This document shows positions 11,401 through 22,593 of a DNA stretch of 62,500 nt, in pieces. Position 1 is the stretch's first letter; each line of letters begins with the position of its first letter. Under the pieces are notes generated by a model. That model ran no database searches. It saw only the letters and a program-made list of their open reading frames with translations, and had not been told where the DNA came from. The position numbers and the translations under genes were made by a program. Origin of the DNA: Balamuthia mandrillaris (Eukaryota > Discosea > Longamoebia > Balamuthiidae); the NCBI GenBank assembly GCA_031835245.1, contig JAVKOQ010000126.1:1-62500 (forward strand), in the 5' to 3' direction.

Positions 11401-13432
11401 GAGGGAGTGGAGAGTGGAACTCACCCCTTTCTAACAGCAACAAATCAGTACGCACTAGACTAAAGAGTTCCAAAGATGAAGATAAGAAAAACGACAAAGC
11501 CAAAGACCAAGAAACAACGAAACAACGAAAAGCCAAAGAAGTGAACTCTAAGATGTCAAAACGAGAGAATACATTGTTAGTTGCGGGTCAAGAAGAAACG
11601 AGAGTGCTGATCCCAGCGCTGCTTCCGAAGAGCGTTGAATCTCACAAGTTGGCTCAAGTTGGATGGCTTCCTCACACAGCCTCTCCCACTACTTACTTTC
11701 TTCGTTCCTCTTCTTCCGGTCTTAACAGCAGAAACTCTCCACTGCGCTCTTCTCGAGAGTCCCTGCCAACAAGCAATAACATTGGTTCGCCCTCAACTCC
11801 TCAACTTCATCGAAGCCTTTCCATGAATGCGAATCCTCCTTCTCCATCGCCTTCTTACCGCACTTGTGCATTTGCTGCTTCTTCCCCTCGAGCAAGTGTT
11901 GGGGTTTCCTCTTCTCCTCCTCTTCCATTTCATTCTTCTTCCCCTTTGCTTCCTTCCTCTTCTCGTCGAGCAAGTTTTAGACTTTCCTCTTCTCCTCCCC
12001 TTCAGGCCTCTCCTTTTTTTCCTTCTTCATCCTATTCTCCTCCTTCCTCTCCTCTGAGCTTTTCAAAAAATGAAAACAACAGTAGTGGCAGTCCTACAGA
12101 AGTGCTAGATTCAGAGTTTCAAGCCAAAATGGAGCGGTATCTCCGAAACAGACGTAGAAGGCGAATGGCGCCTGCGCCGTGCCTAAGCAAAGCGGACAAG
12201 TTTCGGTATAGCCTTCAACAGCGCTACTACTACTTTTATCCACTTCCACAAGGAGTCTTTCCTCGTTTCTTGATCAGAATGTTGGATTTGGCTTTTGTCC
12301 CTATTTATTGGCGCCACGGTTTTGTAGTTATCAAAGGTGGGTTTTTGTTGTGGTGGTCTGTTTCTTTCCCATTACTTATTTTCAAAACACAGGGCATGAG
12401 CGAGCATTGGTGGAAGAACGACAAGAATCAAACGGGATTTGGATTCAGGTCTATGGAAGAGAGCCAACCCTTATGTGGAGGTAAACTATTGCACGCTCTC
12501 TTCTCTCTTTCTCTCTCTCTCTCTCTATACTCTTTGGGGCTGTTGTTCGGTTCTTGTCGTTGACCTTTGAATATTTGCAGTTTGTTAGAGTTCAACTTGA
12601 ACAATGTCGCAAGCTACTGGTACTCCATTTCACCGCAGGTCGGCATTCCTTGTACTCACTGTCGCGAGTCTTCTGATCCCGATCTTAAAACAAGTTCCGT
12701 TTTTTTCTATCACCTTCTGTTTGTGTCCTTTCTCTCGCTGTTCTTGATCTCTCTTTCTCTCCTTTTTCCTCATCTTTAGTACTGTGTGTACTTATCCAAT
12801 ATTCGTATAAACAGAGCCATTCATCTTCTTGACGGAAGAGTGTGATGCCGCAATGTCAGAAGGCAGAAGCTACGTCGTCTGCAGCCACCCCGAACACAAA
12901 TCGGGAGCAAGCGTATCCGTCTGTTTGAGCCAACTGATGCCCGAGGCATCTCTCTATCGCCTCAAAGCATATGATGTGGATTACTCTCTCGTCCAAAAAC
13001 ACTCTGTGCTAGCTCAAGGAAATCACACCATTGTCTACAAGGGAGAGTACAAAGGAAAGGAGGTGGCCGTTAAGGAATTTCTCTTTGGCAAAGTGGAGGA
13101 GGGGGACCGGTTCTGCCCCGAGGAGCTGCGCACTGTCAAGGAGTTTCGTTCGGAGGCGCTCATTATGAGGTTTGTTCTGCTGCTCTATCTTCTTCAATTC
13201 TTTGTTCTTCATTCTTTGTTCAACTTATGCTTGAAAAAAAATGAAGTGGTTTTAAAAAGCATCCAAATGTGGCGCAATTGTTGGGCATCTCAAAGCAACC
13301 TTTGGCTCTTGTGGTGGAGTACATAAACGGCGGAAGCCTCTTCCACTTCCTGCGAGAGAATCCCAATTTAGAATGGGCACTTCGTCTCGACATCGCTCTG
13401 GATATTGCTCGCGGTAAGACTAGAGCTCCTCT

Positions 13433-13471
<39 letters not shown>

Positions 13472-14271
13472 CTATGCTCTTGTCTATCTCGTCAAACTTA
13501 TGATTTGCTCTGCATTGAAGGGATGGATTATTTGCATTCGTATTCTCCTCCTTGTATTCATCGAGACTTGAAATCACCCAACGTTCTGGTATTGCTTCTT
13601 TTCCTGTTTTTGTTCTTTCTTCTATGTTCTTTGGTTAAACTTGTTTTTTTAAACTGCTGATTTTCAGATGAAACAAACCACTGATGAAAACGGAAAGGTG
13701 CAACTCACAGCTAAAGTTTCAGGTATTTTCTTCCGTCTTTTCGATGTTTTTTTGTTCTTTTTTTAAAATCTCTCTTGTGTCGTACTTTCAGATTTTGGTT
13801 TATCTATAAACTCAACTTGGAGTGCTGGCCGAGAAGTTGACAATCCTTTGGTATAACATTCTTCCTCTTCTTGGTTGTTTTCGTTTCTGTTGTAAACCTA
13901 TTTTTTACCAAACCAAACTACAGTGGTTAGCACCGGAAGTAATGAGGGGAGAGGAATACTCTGAAAAGTCCGACGTCTATTCCTACGGCATCATCCTTTG
14001 GGAGCTCTTCCGACAGGTTCAACCCTTCCAAGAGTACGGCTTCCAGTTCATGGCGCAACTGGAGGATAAGATCGTCAACAGCCTGCTGCGCCCTTCCATC
14101 CAGGAGAGCAGCATCTGCGCTTCCCACCTCCTTCCTTCCTCGGAGCAAGTGCCGGAGGAGTACGTGAAGCTCATGCGATTGTGTTGGGATGACGTTCCTT
14201 CCAATCGTCCTTCCTTCCTCAAGATTCTTCGTTCGCTGGAGGCATTGAAAGAAGAACTTGTTTCTTTGTGA
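8475..14271 (+). CDS. Roco-family protein (Roc-COR-TKL kinase) without leucine-rich repeats
   Basis: Fourteen exons: 8475-9257, 9699-9920, 9988-10087, 10184-10308, 10371-10472, 10548-12336, 12393-12480, 12581-12693, 12815-13169, 13247-13413, 13521-13588, 13668-13722, 13792-13850 and 13924-14271. Phases agree throughout, giving 1457 residues. A low-complexity N-terminus leads to a P-loop GPPAAGKT near residue 146. The Roc domain follows (HSLYLNERALVLLVFDIRKD; G4-like ATHIDK). A long COR region contains Ser/Lys-rich inserts and IPCTHCRESSDPD. From about residue 1150 there is a TKL-type kinase: VAVKEF lysine, CIHRDLKSPNVL loop, SDFGLS and WLAPEVM. The G3 position reads ALEFPPE instead of DxAGQ, so GTP hydrolysis may be altered. 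The relatives are LRRK2 and Dictyostelium Roco kinases; LRR and WD40 parts are absent. Confidence 0.88.
9319..9596 (+). repeat. TTCTTG/TTC microsatellite in Roco intron 1
   Basis: About 280 bases of (TTCTTG)n passing into (TTC)n and then TTCCTC, inside the first intron of the Roco gene, pyrimidine-rich on the sense strand. Confidence 0.92.
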
Positions 14272-14465
14272 GAACAATAACGATAATCAACAACTATTCA
14301 TCAAAAAATTCAATTTTAGATCCTAAAAAAGTAATTTTTAATTAATAATACGTAAAATTTACAATAAATTATAATAATAAATAACGAAATATTTGACAAC
14401 AAAAAAAAGAGAACAGAGAAAAGTAAGCATTGGAGGAAAGCCTAGGGCCGTCTTCCACCTCTTCT

Positions 14466-15719
14466 TCACCAGCTGTCGCTCCTCCCTCGCGAGGGTCCTC
14501 TTTGCTGGGCCGCTGCGGCGCCGTAGCGCAACACCCAGGGATGGACCCACACCTCCTCCATGGTGGCCCTCTTCTCCTTGCAAGGCTCCAACAGGCTCAG
14601 CAGGAGGTGCTGCACCTCCACCGAGAGTCCCTCGAGGTCGAGCTTCCGCCGTTGGATGTTGGCGAGGATCTCATCCACGCAATAGCCTCCGAAGGGAGTC
14701 ATCCCCTTCAACATGGTGTATAGCACCGCTCCGCAGCTCCACATGTCCACCTCGGGACCAACGTAGGTGGCATGCTCTGCCAGCACCTCCGGCGCTGCGT
14801 ACTCCAAGGAGCCAACACGCTGCGTGTGCAGGAAGTGAGGGCTCCAGGCGGCAGCCGACCCAAAGTCAGTCAACATCAAGCGATGCCTGTTGCGGAGGAG
14901 GAGGTTCTCCGGTTTGATGTCCCTGTGCACATAGCCATGCCTGTGGAGATGCTCCACCACGCTCAGCAGCTGCGTGAAGAAGAGGCAGGCCTCTTCCTCC
15001 TTCAAGGGTCCCGTGCGGACCAGCAGCTCAAAGAGGTCTCCCTTGGGGGCCAGCTCCATGAACAGCGACACCGTCTCCAAGGTCTCCAGCCCATCGTAGA
15101 GCTTGATCAGGTGCTTGTGAGGAGGCACGCTGGACAAGATCCTGTGCTCGTTGCGCATCATCTCCACGCCTTTCACGCAGGCCACCTGCAGGGCTGGCTC
15201 CGTGGTGGCTGCTCCTGCCTTGAAATAGACCTTTACCGCCAGGCGGCTGCGCTTGTCCTGGGCATGCTGCAGGAGATAGACCTTGCCCCCAGTGCCTTCG
15301 CCTATCATCTCCAGGGCCTGGTAGTGGCGGAAGCGCTGGAGGGCGGAGCGGTCCCCGCCCTTGACGAAGCGCGGCCGGTGCACCAGGCTCTCCACGAACC
15401 TGGCCTGGAGGTCCAGCCTGCGCTCGGCCTTGACGGCACGCAAGGAGGAGGCCCTACGGCTGCGCAGCCGGCTGATAAGGTGGTTGCGATGGCGAGAGGA
15501 AGGTTGGTTGTTGTTGTTGTTGGAGGAGGAGGCATTAGAGGAGGCAGAGGGAGGCTTCTTCAACGCCATGGGCTTGGGGAAGTTTCGAAGCCCACAGTAT
15601 ATGGGCTTGACTGTTGTGTGTTGTGTTGCTGTTGTGGGAATGGAGGGCCAGCGGGTGTGGCAGGTGCGTTCGTCTCTGTCGTCCAGCGAGAGAGATGGTC
15701 GAAGTGTGGGTTTCGTCAT
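14466..15719 (-). CDS. Serine/threonine kinase, CAMK-like, single exon
   Basis: Uninterrupted frame of 417 residues on the minus strand, start at 15719; a second Met at residue 51 is possible. The first 110 residues are Ser/Asn/Arg-rich. The kinase core has the Gly loop MIGEGTGGKVYLL, a lysine in LAVKVYF, HGYVHRDIKPENLLL, LTDFGSAAAW, EYAAPEVL and YVGPEVDMWSCGAVLY. It ends near the family's terminal HPWVLRY. All catalytic residues are present, so it should be active. It resembles CAMK/AMPK-related kinases, but no regulatory domain is recognised. It lies tail to tail with the Roco gene and head to head with another kinase at 17231, with which it shares the unusual YVGPE(V/L)D motif; the two may be old paralogues. 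Confidence 0.85.
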   Translation of the reverse strand: MTKPTLRPSLSLDDRDERTCHTRWPSIPTTATQHTTVKPIYCGLRNFPKPMALKKPPSASSNASSSNNNNNQPSSRHRNHLISRLRSRRASSLRAVKAERRLDLQARFVESLVHRPRFVKGGDRSALQRFRHYQALEMIGEGTGGKVYLLQHAQDKRSRLAVKVYFKAGAATTEPALQVACVKGVEMMRNEHRILSSVPPHKHLIKLYDGLETLETVSLFMELAPKGDLFELLVRTGPLKEEEACLFFTQLLSVVEHLHRHGYVHRDIKPENLLLRNRHRLMLTDFGSAAAWSPHFLHTQRVGSLEYAAPEVLAEHATYVGPEVDMWSCGAVLYTMLKGMTPFGGYCVDEILANIQRRKLDLEGLSVEVQHLLLSLLEPCKEKRATMEEVWVHPWVLRYGAAAAQQRGPSRGRSDSW

Positions 15720-17230
15720 GGTGGTGACTGACTTTATTTATGTGTGCGTAATGCTCTATAGCGGTTGGTGGCCCTTCAAAGCTGTCTTGGGTGGATGGCG
15801 GTCCAAAAAGGACAGCGTGTGGGCCAGAAGGCTTTGTCGTATTCTCAGAATGCAAGTTTTCGTGGTTGTGTGGAAGGGAATGGAAAAGAAATGGAAAACA
15901 CAAACGAACAAGGTCTGTTTTATACCTCGAAGAGCTCACCCCGTTCCCTTCTGTTTGATTGCTCACTTTTTTTTTTCTCCGTGCGCATTAAAAGAGCCGA
16001 AAAAGAGGTGTGTAAACGATGTCGATTTTCCATCAAAAAGGAAAGGTAACGCCTTAATATTCATCTAAAACACGGGGAACATCTCGGTTTCCCCCTGCTG
16101 TTTGCCGATCCTTTTTTTCCTTTTCCTTCTGAAATTACAGGGAAACCCGACAGAGAATCGATGGAAACTGAGTCCTTTTATGGGAACTACATCCCCGCGA
16201 AGTTTCCACTGCTTTCAAACCTGTCTCCTCCCCATCAACTTTCTGCCAAATCATCGACGTTTTTGCTTTTTGTCAAAACCCTCTCATAAAAGGGAGGTCT
16301 CCCTTACGCCCTGCAATCCCCCGAGAGATCAGATAGTGTATCCTGGGGTGTACCATTCATTACAGCGCAACAATTTCCCTTTAATGCAGCCCCACATCTG
16401 GCGCCATGGACAAACATGGCAGTCGATCATACAACTCGTACTTTGCGAAAATGTATGCAATACTCCTTGTCATTCATCTCACTCTTCTCTTGCTCTGCAT
16501 TTTTTTTAATTTTTCCGTGACAGGCACCATGGGAAAACTCCCAGAAAACAGGTCGGCAGTCTCCAAGCAAGAACTTTGGCAACTCGTATCAGATCCACAC
16601 CCACGCGACAACAGACAGCAACAGCATCGGTGTGGCACAGGACCTCTCCCCTCCCCCCCCCTAGGGCAAGGGAAACCCCTTTTTTTCCGTTTTTTTCCTC
16701 GCCTACCCACATTTTTTCTATGCTTTGCGCTTTTGGTTTTCAACCATTTTCACCCCTTTTAGCCGATTTCCCACAAACAAGTTTTCCTTTTTTCCCCTGG
16801 AAATCGCTGGTTGTCCTCAACACTTTAGCAAGCAAGCCCAGTTCTTCTCTCTATTTAAGTACGTTTATCTCTTTTTTTTTTGGTTTTTGTTTGTTGGGTG
16901 TTTTTTATTTCTTCCATTTCCATCTTCACACACACACACACCAACCAAACACCTGACCTCACCCTCCCCCCGTTTCTAACAAAAACAGACCATTTCTCCT
17001 GCTTTCTTTCTCTGTTTTATTTTTTTATAAGAAAGCCCTCAGCCCTTCTCATCACCCATTGTTTTTTTAAGTTTAGTTTTCTTCTCTCGTGGTGCTAGCA
17101 GCAGAGTTCAAACCACAAGACCCTGCTGCCAACAAAAAAACACAGACTTGTTAGACTGGGAACACCTTCTGTACTTTAAAACAAACAACGACCACCAGAC
17201 TCGCCCATCGAACGAGGAGAAGCAGAGAGA
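15720..17230. promoter_or_regulatory. Divergent spacer between two kinase genes
   Basis: The 1.5 kb between the start codons of two divergent kinases. It is T-rich from about 16640 to 17090, with a short (CA)n at 16927-16945. Several open frames exist but none resembles protein and none splices sensibly. It probably contains both promoters and long 5' leaders. Confidence 0.45.
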
Positions 17231-17553
17231 ATGCCTGGCAGTGCTACCACCTCCGCTTGGGACTACTACCCTGGGCAGCAGCAACCACTCGAGGAGGAGC
17301 CCATGGAGGCCAGCCCCTGCCTCCCTGGCTATGACTTTATGAAGAAGATAGGCATGGGTAGCGACTCTGAGGTCTGGCTGGCCCGAGCGTGGAGGCTGGG
17401 ACAGGATAACAGCCCTCGAGCCGTCTCTGCACACACAGACGAACAAAAGAAGAGGTTTGCTCTCGACCCCCTCCCCTCTCCCTCTTTTATTTTTTCAACT
17501 TGTCACCAAAGTATGGCTTGTTCTCACCTCTCTCTCTCTCTCTCTTCGCTCGT

Positions 17554-17607
<54 letters not shown>

Positions 17608-18927
17608 AGAAAACATGAACACAAAAAGGTTACCCACGGCGTTGCTCGAGCTCCAGAGGGGGCAGAGGTTGCCATCAAGGTCATCGACAAACGAGGTGCT
17701 CCGCAGGAAGGGCTGGAGCGGATCTACCAGGAGGTGGACGTGCTGCTGATGCTGGACCACCCACACGTCCTCAAGATGTATGAATGTCTGGAGACCTCCA
17801 CCCACATTTTCATCGTCATGGAGTACGCCAAGGGAGGTGACCTCTTCGATGCCATGTACGGCAAGAACCCCTTGCTCCCTATCCTCCAGAAGGACATCCA
17901 GGAGGAGACTCTTCGTCGGGTCTTTGTACAGATAGTGTCTGCTGTGGACTACATCCGCAGCAAGGGCATAGCCCACCGCGACATCAAACCAGAGAACGTC
18001 ATGCTGGACGAGAAGTACAACGTCAAACTGGGCGACTTTGGTCTCTGCCTTCGCTTCCATCCCTTCCGCAAGACGCGCAGCGCGGTTGGCTCCCCTGTCT
18101 ACGCCTCCCCCGAGATCCTTCAACGCATTCCCTACGTGGGTCCAGAGCTGGATGTTTGGGGCTGCGGCGTGCTTCTCTACGAGATGTTCACAGGAACAAC
18201 CCCCTTCCAAGGAGAGGATCCCAACGACTTGCTCCGCTCTACTCTTCGTGGCACCTACTTTATGCCCTCCTTCATTAGCCCTCCCGCCAAAGAGCTCATC
18301 GCCAGAATGTTGCAATACCCAGAGAACAGGATTGTCATTCAGGATGTGAAGAAGCACCCCTGGGTGACCGGTGAGAGGCGTTGCCTTGTAAAGAAGGTGG
18401 ACGGCGTCATTCTGGGCGTGGAGGTCAGGGCCAACGCAAACGGCGAGGAGCATGTGGCACAGGAGGAGGTCGTCTGGAAGGATGAGATCTACAAGATGGT
18501 TCGCCAACGCAGAAGCCATCATGCCAAGAAAGGCAGCATCAGTGGAACATCCGAGGAGAAGAATTCCGCTTCCTCCAAAGAGAAGAAGGAGAAGAAGACT
18601 GGAAGGAAAGGTGGAGCGAAGAGCTTGAAGAAGAAGAAGGATTCTTCCTCCTCTTCTTCGTCTGGACAGAAACGACAGCAACAAGCGACAACCAGCTCCA
18701 AGAAGAGCAAGAAGAACAACCACGTTGCTGCTGTTGAGGCCGATGATAACAACAGTCTTCCCGATATCATTGACACGACCGGTGAGGAAAATCAGGCATC
18801 GGGCAGCATGGACTCGGTGAAGGAGAAGCGCCACAAGTCTAATGGATGCAAGGCCCTCCTGCGGAAGGCCTGTTTGTCCTTCGACTCGCTCATCGACATT
18901 GGTGCTAGCAAGACTCGCGCCAAGTAG
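17231..18927 (+). CDS. Serine/threonine kinase, CAMK/SNF1-like
   Basis: Two exons, 17231-17454 and 17610-18927, joined in phase 2 across a CT-rich intron; 513 residues. The Gly loop (IGMGSDSEVWLA) is on the first exon and the lysine (EVAIKVID) on the second, with about 40 unusual residues between. Catalytic parts are intact: GIAHRDIKPENVM, LGDFGLCLRF, SPVYASPEIL and YVGPELDVWGCGVLLYEMF. The core ends at HPWVTG near residue 340. The C-terminal 170 residues are Lys/Ser/Glu-rich and look nuclear or disordered. It matches the CAMK/AMPK-like group; the exact subfamily was not recognised. Confidence 0.85.
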
Positions 18928-19117
18928 ACTCCCATGTGTCCATAGTTTATTTCTGCTTTTTCTTTTAATGCCGTTTTTTTCAGCCAACCGCCCCCCTTGT
19001 GTACATAATCTTGTAAAACCGATATTTATTGTAACAAATATACGAGCAGTTTCTTAGAACCGCTTGCTTGGTCTTCGTCTTTCCTCCTCTCATTATCAGA
19101 AAATTTGTTCTATTAAA

Positions 19118-19220
19118 ATCACGTGATCTCGCTGTTGATCAGCTGACGTGGAAATGTCGGCAAAAATGTGATGATGTCACCCGTTACCGGGTAATTCCAC
19201 CTGCCCCGCTGACGTAACGC
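19118..19220 (+). promoter_or_regulatory. Cluster of CRE/ATF-like TGACGT motifs upstream of F-box/mu-domain gene
   Basis: Within about 100 bases there are CACGTGA (19120), CTGACGTGG (19143), TGATGTCA (19172), TTACCGGGTAA (near 19183) and TGACGTAA (19210). They lie 170-280 bases before the ATG at 19393. The motifs are visible; binding by bZIP factors is inference. Confidence 0.4.
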
Positions 19221-19392
19221 CCTGCCCAAAAAAAGGAGCCGTTTCATAAAAACGAAAAAAAAAGTAGCAAAAAGGTAGCGAGCAAAGAGAAACAGCAGTC
19301 CGTCGTAGGTAGGCCTGGCCTCCTTTCCAGAAGCAAGAAGAAAGACGTCCAGCCAGAGGCCACTACAGGACCGCTTATATTCTACGTCGAAT

Positions 19393-22300
19393 ATGCTGCA
19401 GCCGCTTGGTCCGGCTGCAAAGCAGGCTGCTGCTCCTCCAGCATCATCGGGCAGCGCGAGAAGCAACGAGGTCGCTTCGTTTTCTGCTTTCTCGTTGTCC
19501 GCCTCCTCGCCTGCTTTGTCTTTGTCAGCTTCTTCGGCAAACAAGCGCGCGCTGAGGCATTCTCGCATCCCTAGAAAGAACGACGACGTCGACCTCAGCT
19601 ATTTGTTGGAAAAAGTTCCCATCGCCTCAGCTTCCTCCTCTACCTCTACCTCTTCCTCGTCTTCTTCTTCTTCTTCTTCCTCTGCTTCTACTCCTGCAAA
19701 GCCCTCTTTGAAACATTCTCGCATCCCCCGAAGAACCGACGATGTCGATCTCAGCTACTTGCTGGAGAAAGTACCGGTCGCCTCGCCTTCCTCTGCTTCT
19801 CGTCCTTCTCTGACAGATCTCCCACCCGTTATCCCTCGTTCTTACAAAGGACATCAGAAAAATGGACCTTCTTCTTCTTCTACGCTTACGCTCTCTCCTG
19901 CTGTGCCAACGCTAAAACCCTTGGGAAAAGGGCCTGGCTCAGGACCTCCTTTGCTCATGACAGGCACCACCATCGGTGGTTTTGCTTCTTCTTCTTCTTC
20001 CTCTTCGTCTTCTAAAACAAAACAACCGTTGCCCAAAGCAAATGTTGAACGGATTAATCTCAACAACACAAAAACAGCAACAACAGCAGCTGAAAGCGAA
20101 ACAAAAGAAAAAGAGGCAGGCGAGTCAGCAACGGAACTAGAGTCTCTGCCTCTCATGTCCTCCCCAACTGCTGCCTTGCAGAAAGTGGAAGGAGGGGACA
20201 AATCAGAGGACACTTGCGGGGTTGACAGATTTGTTTCGCCGCTCAGTCCTCGCCAAAGAGGGTTGGGCAAAGGACGTTTCGGGCAACGAACCAACCCTTC
20301 CAAAGCCTTTGAAGCGCCTTACATCGAAAACCCAAACCACAAGCCACTTTCCCTCAACAACTCTCCTTCTCTTTCTTCTGCTGCATCCACCTCAACTCCA
20401 GCTTCGTCATCGTCTTCTTCTTCAGCTACCACAGTGACGGTAGCGAGTTGGAAAGGACAAGCGTTGGCACTCCTGAATGAAACCCAGCGACAAATACTTA
20501 CCTCATCAGCGCAAGAATGGCTCAAGGCAGACTCTCTCTGCACCAACTTTAACTTTGACCGGCGAAAACAAGAGCGAAGAAAGTTTTACCTGCAGAAGTA
20601 CGCGATGAAAAGCAATCGACGCGTCAAAGCGAGTAAAGCCATTCGTCTTGAAGAGGACAAACGAGAGAGAGATAGAGAAGCTGCGGCAAGAGCTGCAGCA
20701 GCTGCTATCACAGCAGCAAATGGAAAGGAGGCAGAAGGAATGCACGCATCAGAAGAAACCATTGAGCCAAACAGCAACCATTACTTTTATGGAAATATCA
20801 AATTGGAAGGAAAAGATGTGGCAGTGGTGGCTTCTTCCTCGCCTTCTTCTTCAGCTTCATCTTCAGCCTCTTCGTCGAATGCAGGTTCACCCTTTTTGAT
20901 GTTAAAAGAAGGAACGAGAGGCGGCAAAAAACAGAAACCACTCTTTGATCACAACGTGAAGAAGAAAAAGAAAAAGAAAAAGAAGAACTTGGAGGACGAT
21001 CCGACTGAGGTCTTTGGAGGAATCAAAGGAAGCAATATTGGTGGCCTAACAAAGAGTGCGGATTTGAGTCATATCAAAATAGACTTTATCGCTCGAGCCA
21101 GAAAGGAGGTCTTGGAAAGGGAAAGAGCAGCAGCAGCAAAAGCGACTGTTGAAGACAAAAAGGAAGAAGAACCAACAACGCGAAAGAGGCGTAATACCAG
21201 TACCAAGAAGGAAGAAAAGACCAAAGAGAAGCAGGGTAAGGAAGAAGAGTTTGACGAACCACCTCCGTTGAAAGAAAAGAAAAAGAAGAAGAACAAAATG
21301 GGCGTCAAGAAAAAGAAAGATGCGAGCGATCAAACTGAAGCAAATGACGAAAAGCACAAAAAGAAAAAGACAAAGAAGAAGGATCCAGAGAACAGTGCGG
21401 ATAAAATATCTTCTCAAGAAAAGAAGAAGAAGAAGAAAAACACTAAAGAGACAGTCAACGCTGAAGGCAAACAACGGGAAACCAAAAAACGATCCAAATT
21501 TCCTCCTCTTCTCAAATCCAAAACACAAAATCAACTCTTACAAAGCAGCAACGACTCCAACGACACAGCCAACAGCAGCAACGGTGATGACAACGTCCTC
21601 AAAACAAAATCATCCACTGTAACTTTGTGCAGATCACGTTCTCCTAACAGCGAGCGCCTTCATAAAGAAAAAGAAGCAGACAAAGAAGAGATAATAAAAG
21701 AAAAAAATGTGAACGAAGAAGGAGACGAATCCGAAGATGAAGACGATACTACGAGAAAGCTGTGGTTCGACATTGAAGCAGACGAATATGATTTGTTGGG
21801 AAGCAAAGAAGAGGAGTACGAGCCATTTACCTCCGGCTCTAAAATATGGACTAGAGCCAAACTCAAACTGCGAAGAGCGAGTCTAGGCTCATCATCATAC
21901 GCCTCCAACTCTGTTGGTTGGATAGGCAGAGCAGCAGCAAAGCACAACCAACACAAGAACTTCAACAAGGATAGAATCCAAAGAGACGAGAGGCGAACAA
22001 GGTCAAACTCCATTTCTTCATCTCCCACCGAAAAGCAGAACAACAATACTATCAGGAAGAACATGGACGAATTGTTGCCAATGAGCTTGTGGGCGCTCAT
22101 TGTGCAATGGCTGAAGCCGATGGATTTCTTGGTGCTATCGTTGGTGAGCAAGAGGTTCTTCGTGTTAGCGGACGAGGCGCTGTTGTGGAAGAAGATTCAT
22201 GAGCGGCAATGGGGAGCTTTCTCGATTGTGCATTACACCAAATATGGTATATTTCTTTGTTCATTGTTTTCATTATGTTTCTTTTTCCTTTTCTTTTATA

Positions 22301-22543
22301 CTCACCAAAACCTTTCTGACAAACAGGAAAACTATTTTGGGAAGAAGATTTGGATATAAATCAGTGGAAACGAGCAGCATTGGTGCGAGAAGGAAGTTTA
22401 CGACCAACAGATCCTTCTCCTCAATATGAGTACAACGAGATATTTTGCGATATAATAGAACATCTCAACGTCATATTTTCTCCGGATGGTTTCTTTTTCA
22501 TTCCTTTGTTTCTTTTTTTTTTTTCGTGATGCTCATTCTCTCT

Positions 22544-22593
<50 letters not shown>

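Noticed and set aside
14772-15731. 319-codon plus-strand open frame
   Set aside because: Antisense shadow of the single-exon kinase on the minus strand.
17524-18987. Long minus-strand open frame of 487 codons
   Set aside because: It is antisense to the kinase at 17231-18927, which has all catalytic motifs; the antisense product has none.
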